DNA from: Acidobacteriaceae bacterium
GTDB lineage: Bacteria > Acidobacteriota > Terriglobia > Terriglobales > Acidobacteriaceae
DNA: 5,219 bases
Assembly: GCA_003140655.1 (NCBI GenBank)
Contig: PLKR01000493.1
Location: forward strand, 11,813 to 17,031
Direction of reading: 5' to 3'
Shown: positions 4,923 to 5,219 of the stretch, one piece after another
How the letters are laid out: each line of letters starts with the position of its first letter
Position numbering within the stretch: the stretch's first letter is position 1
Translations under genes and position numbers: made by a program
The notes under the pieces: generated by a model
Told to the model about the DNA's origin: nothing
What the model saw: only the letters and a program-made list of their open reading frames with translations
Databases searched by the model: none

Positions 4923-5096
4923 CTAACTCCTGACACCAGCCGCGCGCCGGACTGCTTTTTCCCCTGAGTGAGGAAGTTGCGCCGGGACGAAGTATTCTGC
5001 GGGATAAAGATAATCCTCACCGGTTTCGTCGATGACGCGAATCTGCTGGACCTTCGCCGCAGTTTCATCTGCGACAACCTGGTAGAGTTTTCTCAA
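4923..5096 (-). CDS. Small conserved-looking protein with DETGEDYLYP motif
   Basis: The frame ends at TAG 4925-4923. From TTG 5096 it encodes 57 residues starting RKLYQVV, with the core QQIRVIDETGEDYLYPAEYF and then VPAQLP and a basic tail. The frame is open further upstream to a possible ATT start (5120, 65 residues), but it contains no ATG or GTG, and no clear Shine-Dalgarno precedes either start. The 'RVIDE-x-GEDYLYP-x-x-(Y/F)FVP' pattern is one I associate with short uncharacterised bacterial proteins, often following other genes; the function is unknown to me. No cysteines, signal peptide or membrane segment. It lies between the oxidoreductase end (43 bases upstream, taking the TTG start) and nuoB (12 bases downstream), so it is probably an operon member. 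The 5' end is the uncertain part. Confidence 0.7.
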   Translation of the reverse strand: MRKLYQVVADETAAKVQQIRVIDETGEDYLYPAEYFVPAQLPHSGEKAVRRAAGVRS

Positions 5097-5139
5097 TTCG
5101 AGTTGACGCAGACGGCGAATGGTAACTTGCTTCGTGTCA

Positions 5140-5219
5140 TTAGGGGTTCACCACAATCTTCCCGAACATCTGGCTCTTCTCCAAGTACTCGTGCGCAGCG
5201 CGAAGTTCGCTGAGAGGGA
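5140..5219 (-). CDS. C-terminus of a zinc-type alcohol dehydrogenase / quinone oxidoreductase (5' end outside window)
   Basis: The last 25 residues before TAA 5142-5140 read PLSELRAAHEYLEKSQMFGK then IVVNP. This is the typical end of medium-chain dehydrogenase/reductase (MDR) proteins of the NADPH:quinone reductase type: 'pl-x-x-a-x-x-Ah-x-x-le-x-x-x-x-x-GKiVl-x-p'. Such enzymes reduce quinones, enones or alcohols/aldehydes with NAD(P)H in the cytosol. The catalytic and cofactor-binding parts are outside the window, so substrate and zinc dependence cannot be judged. Its stop overlaps an ATG (TAATG) that opens only a 15-codon frame. Confidence 0.78.
   Translation of the reverse strand, partial: PLSELRAAHEYLEKSQMFGKIVVNP

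Noticed and set aside
4062..4967. 301-codon open frame on the plus strand spanning nuoB antisense and flanking spacer
   Set aside because: It lies opposite nuoB, part of the zinc-protein gene and a non-coding gap, is rich in Arg/His as antisense frames of GC-rich genes are, and shows no recognisable domain.
4968..5213. 81-codon plus-strand frame at the right edge
   Set aside because: Runs opposite the DETGEDYLYP protein and the dehydrogenase end, both of which have recognisable sequence.

Overview
The window reads as about 5.2 kb of bacterial chromosome, most likely from an Acidobacteriota (Terriglobia/Koribacter-like) genome. This rests on the overall look of the proteins: a secreted M48 protease with an Asp/Lys/Arg-rich tail, the NuoB N-terminus, and two small conserved-looking proteins with FGCWH/CxxC and DETGEDYLYP motifs. 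It also rests on a 'TCATCCCGAGCGAAGCG...' interspersed repeat. I could not search a database, so the taxon is an inference.

Layout. (1) 1-562, minus strand: a two-gene antitoxin-like cassette, with a BrnA-type ribbon-helix-helix protein followed 8 bases later by a Phd/YefM-type protein that runs off the left edge. No toxin is visible. (2) 563-1870, plus strand: a promoter with a perfect TATAAT box, a strong ribosome binding site, a signal-peptide-bearing M48 zinc metalloprotease and a weak terminator. (3) 1819-2406: gene-poor DNA with an exact 14-bp tandem duplication and two possible very small basic, helical ORFs. (4) 2407-3717, plus strand: complete citrate synthase gltA. (5) 3718-3906, the convergent spacer: three AAGCGTGGA repeats and a 97-bp inverted-repeat element. 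Its 25-bp arms pair completely in the plus-strand RNA if G-U pairs are allowed. (6) 3907-5219, minus strand: a small putative zinc-binding protein, nuoB, a small DETGEDYLYP protein, and the last 25 residues of a zinc-type alcohol dehydrogenase/quinone oxidoreductase.

How the genes relate. gltA (entry to the TCA cycle) and nuoB (complex I) are core respiratory genes, but they lie on opposite strands and nothing shows a shared operon. The oxidoreductase, small protein and nuoB are closely spaced and probably co-transcribed. nuoB lacks its usual partners nuoA and nuoC here. The M48 protease is an independent envelope quality-control gene. I see no clear new multi-gene system. The most unusual items are the strand-asymmetric inverted repeat, the toxin-less antitoxin pair with its extended Phd-like protein, and the isolated nuoB.
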